A DNA stretch of 7,902 nucleotides from an uncultured Flammeovirgaceae bacterium (GTDB lineage: Bacteria; Bacteroidota; Bacteroidia; Cytophagales; Cyclobacteriaceae). Position numbers and translations under genes: made by a program. Below the pieces are notes generated by a model. It saw only the letters and a program-made list of their open reading frames with translations, was not told the DNA's origin and did not search any database. The stretch is from assembly GCA_946480685.1 (NCBI GenBank), contig CAMLLI010000164.1, positions 1-7,902 of the forward strand, given 5' to 3'. Shown here in pieces: positions 6,019-7,902 of this stretch. The first letter of the stretch is position 1, and each line of letters begins with the position of its first letter.

Positions 6019-7505
6019 GCTTGTTGCAGGTTAAAAGTTTCCACTGCATTGCGTGTCCACGTTCCGTTCACACAACGCAAAATATTCAGTTCATTATTAT
6101 TTTTCAGTTCGAGCGGCAGAAATTGCTCCGGGAAATCCTGGTAACATACCGGTCTTACAAACCTATATATAGCATCGGTGCCTACAGAGGTAAAACGACT
6201 GTCCGTTGAAGCCGGAAAAGGTCCTCCATGTTGCATGGCCTTGGTTACCTCTACGCCAGTAGGCACTCCGTTGAATATCAACCGGCCGCAGCGTACGTGC
6301 AATGCATCGATACAAGCTTTATACTCCGGCAGTTCTTCGGGCGATCCGAATACCGTAGCGGTAAGCTGGCCCTGAAGCGATTCTATCACGTGTCTTAATT
6401 CAGTCTCGTCTTCACATTTAACAATCAGTGAATACGGTCCGAACACTTCTTCTTTCAAAACAGCGCTGGCTATAAAATCACGCGCGTTTACCAGTGCCAG
6501 CGCGGGTGCGCCTTGCCTCTCCGTTGTCTCAGTCTTTACTTCTGTGAGGCGCATCACACCTTTCTGTTTCAGTGCTTCGGTTCGTTTATGTTTATAGTTC
6601 GCAGCTATACCGGTATGCAACATGTTGCCCGGTGCAGCCTGTGCTACTTCTACTGAAAGTTTATGCAGGAAAGGCGCGAAGCCTTCTGTGTCAACTGCTA
6701 TTAGTAAACCGGGGTTGGTACAGAATTGTCCTACACCCAACACAACCGAAGCAGCGAGTGTAGTCGGCAGTGTTTTATTACCGCGTATAGCCCGCGGCAA
6801 CAGTACCACAGGATTTATACTTCCCATCTCTGCAAAAACAGGAATAGGTTCCTCTCGCTGATTTGCCAGATCGAAAAGTGCTTTACCTCCGGCAAACGAT
6901 CCGGTAAATGCTACCGCTTTTGTAAGCGGATGTTTTACCAGCTGTTGCCCGGCTTCTATACTGGTAACGGTAACTTCCTGAAATATATCTTCGGCCAGTG
7001 AACATTGTCTTAAAGCCGCACGGATAGCACCGGCAACCAACGATGATGTTTTCGGATGAGCGGGGTGGCTCTTCACCACAACGGTACAGCCAGACGCCAA
7101 TGCTGATGCCGTATCGCCACCGGCAGTCGAAAATGCCAGCGGAAAATTACTGGCACCAAAAACAACAACCGGTCCAACGGGGAACAGCATCTTACGAAGA
7201 TCGGGCTTCGGTGCAGGCTTTCGCTCGGGATCAGCGGTATCAATGGAAGCTTGTACCCAATCTCCGGCTTCGAGTAATTTAGCAAAAGCACGAAGTTGAT
7301 TCGTGGTTCGTCCTCTTTCATTTTTGAGTCTGGCCTCTGGGAGACATGACTCCTCTCCTGCGATTGTAATCAATTCATCGCCTAACTGATCGATCTGTTC
7401 TGCTATAGCATGCAGCAATTCTGCGCGCTTCTGAGACGATACGGTTCTATATACCTGGAAGGCTTTGTCAGCCCGTTGCAATACCTCATCACTTCTTTCA
7501 GTCAT
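6015..7505 (-). CDS. alpha-ketoglutarate semialdehyde (2,5-dioxovalerate) dehydrogenase, NAD(P)+
   Basis: This aldehyde dehydrogenase superfamily protein (496 residues from the ATG) would oxidise alpha-ketoglutarate semialdehyde to alpha-ketoglutarate, the last step of hydroxyproline breakdown. Visible landmarks, numbered from the ATG, are the oxyanion Asn120 in FGASNFPLAFSTAGGDTASAL, the cofactor-binding VVVKSHPAHP (Lys145), AFTGSFAGGKALFDLA (about 199-214), the general base Glu226 in VFAEMGSINPVV and the nucleophile Cys262 in GQFCTNPGLL. The SNFPLAFSTAGGDTASAL and KSHPAHP signatures are those of the ketoglutarate-semialdehyde dehydrogenase branch rather than betaine- or succinate-semialdehyde enzymes. 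Length is normal and no key residue is missing. A GTG sits directly before the ATG (7508-7506), so the start could be one codon longer; ATG is preferred. It follows the deaminase gene by 15 bp and overlaps the epimerase start. The enzyme also serves sugar-acid pathways (glucarate, arabinose), but the cluster points to hydroxyproline. Confidence 0.93.
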   Translation of the reverse strand: MTERSDEVLQRADKAFQVYRTVSSQKRAELLHAIAEQIDQLGDELITIAGEESCLPEARLKNERGRTTNQLRAFAKLLEAGDWVQASIDTADPERKPAPKPDLRKMLFPVGPVVVFGASNFPLAFSTAGGDTASALASGCTVVVKSHPAHPKTSSLVAGAIRAALRQCSLAEDIFQEVTVTSIEAGQQLVKHPLTKAVAFTGSFAGGKALFDLANQREEPIPVFAEMGSINPVVLLPRAIRGNKTLPTTLAASVVLGVGQFCTNPGLLIAVDTEGFAPFLHKLSVEVAQAAPGNMLHTGIAANYKHKRTEALKQKGVMRLTEVKTETTERQGAPALALVNARDFIASAVLKEEVFGPYSLIVKCEDETELRHVIESLQGQLTATVFGSPEELPEYKACIDALHVRCGRLIFNGVPTGVEVTKAMQHGGPFPASTDSRFTSVGTDAIYRFVRPVCYQDFPEQFLPLELKNNNELNILRCVNGTWTRNAVETFNLQQA

Positions 7506-7520
7506 CACACTATATATAGT
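7506..7520 (-). promoter_or_regulatory. deaminase-dehydrogenase spacer made of the TATA palindrome
   Basis: The 15 bp between the deaminase stop and the dehydrogenase ATG read ACTATATATAGTGTG on the coding strand. Positions 7509-7520 form a perfect 12-bp palindrome, ACTATATATAGT. The 14-mer at 7507-7520 recurs exactly at 3232-3245, and a version shorter by one AT lies in the spacer before susD. No Shine-Dalgarno sequence is present, so this A/T-rich element probably forms the ribosome-entry site. Confidence 0.45.
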
Positions 7521-7902
7521 TTAAACTTGTACCACTTTTTCTTTTTTGTTCAGGTTAAGATAGTCAGGAAGTGCAGGGCGATTCTTTATACCCTCGCGAA
7601 TGATCGTCAACACGTCTTCGCGCTCTTTGCCAACGAGCGTTAAGCGCGGAGCCCGAACGGTTTCTGTTCCTATACCGGCTTCGGCCTCTGCCAGCTTGAT
7701 ATACTGTACCAGTTTTGCAAAGGTGTCCAATTCCAGCAGCGGCATGAACCAGCGGTTGATCTCAATAGCTTCCTTAATACGTCCTGCTTTTACAAGACGA
7801 TATATAGCCACTGTTTCCGCAGGGAAAGCACAGACCAATCCGGCTACCCAGCCCTTTGCGCCCATCACCAGACTTTCCATTGCCAGCGTATCAACACCAC
7901 TC
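7521..7902 (-). CDS. dihydrodipicolinate synthase-family lyase, probable 1-pyrroline-4-hydroxy-2-carboxylate deaminase, C-terminal part
   Basis: The frame is open from the right edge (7902) to TAA at 7523-7521, giving about 127 C-terminal residues of a protein usually about 300 long; the start lies outside the window. The visible part, including GVDTLAMESLVMGAKGWVAG and the following LVCAFPAETVAIYRLVKAGR, matches the end of the TIM barrel and the C-terminal helical region of the DHDPS/N-acetylneuraminate lyase family. The Schiff-base lysine and the YxxxP-type tyrosine lie upstream and cannot be checked. In hydroxyproline clusters a member of this family removes ammonia from 1-pyrroline-4-hydroxy-2-carboxylate to give alpha-ketoglutarate semialdehyde, the substrate of the dehydrogenase encoded next. 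Lysine-pathway DapA, or a keto-deoxy sugar-acid dehydratase feeding the same semialdehyde, are alternatives; the epimerase and oxidase downstream make the deaminase role the best reading. Confidence 0.85.
   Translation of the reverse strand, partial: SGVDTLAMESLVMGAKGWVAGLVCAFPAETVAIYRLVKAGRIKEAIEINRWFMPLLELDTFAKLVQYIKLAEAEAGIGTETVRAPRLTLVGKEREDVLTIIREGIKNRPALPDYLNLNKKEKVVQV

Noticed and set aside
3232..7520. Repeated ACACTATATATAGT as target duplication or ends of a mobile element
   Set aside because: No transposase or integrase lies between the copies, the intervening genes form intact operons, and the copies sit in functional start regions.
7521..7902. DHDPS-family fragment as lysine-pathway DapA
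   Set aside because: It is the same protein family, but its place in an operon with ketoglutarate semialdehyde dehydrogenase and hydroxyproline epimerase fits the deaminase role; the missing N-terminal part prevents a residue-level decision.

Overview
The window comes from a member of the Bacteroidota, probably an environmental Cytophagales or Chitinophagales type, though the order is a guess. The evidence is a SusC/SusD outer-membrane pair, a SusD lipoprotein signal with an acidic stretch after the lipidated cysteine, translation starts without Shine-Dalgarno sequences, and A/T-rich spacers before start codons. All six genes lie on the minus strand, so transcription runs from the right edge to the left edge. 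Both outermost genes are cut by the window.

Region 1 (right, 7902 to 3671) is a tight four-gene operon for trans-4-hydroxy-L-proline breakdown. In order of transcription it holds the C-terminal part of a DHDPS-family lyase/deaminase (7902-7521), an alpha-ketoglutarate semialdehyde dehydrogenase (7505-6015), a 4-hydroxyproline 2-epimerase (6018-5017, TTG start overlapping the preceding stop) and a FAD-dependent D-amino-acid (D-hydroxyproline) oxidoreductase (4975-3728). A strong intrinsic terminator at 3694-3671 closes it. Together the four would carry out: trans-4-hydroxy-L-proline to cis-4-hydroxy-D-proline (epimerase), to 1-pyrroline-4-hydroxy-2-carboxylate (oxidase), to alpha-ketoglutarate semialdehyde (deaminase), to alpha-ketoglutarate (dehydrogenase).

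Region 2 (3670 to 3284) is a non-coding stretch of almost 390 bp, rich in TATA-type sequence. It contains a 20-bp imperfect direct repeat, a 17-bp inverted repeat and several palindromes, and is probably the promoter and control region of the SusC/D pair.

Region 3 (3283 to 1) holds a full-length SusC-type TonB-dependent outer-membrane transporter and, 11 bp after it, the first 99 codons of its SusD-type lipoprotein. Their position directly behind a complete hydroxyproline pathway suggests that this pair imports a hydroxyproline-containing ligand, such as collagen peptides or plant or algal hydroxyproline-rich glycoprotein fragments, rather than an ordinary polysaccharide. That link is inference from gene order.

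Unusual points are a 14-mer (ACACTATATATAGT on the plus strand) that fills the spacer before one start codon, recurs in the susC signal-peptide code and has a shorter version in the spacer before susD; a general excess of TATA tetramers; and the TTG start in a TTGA stop/start overlap. I see no mobile element, CRISPR array, tRNA or rRNA.
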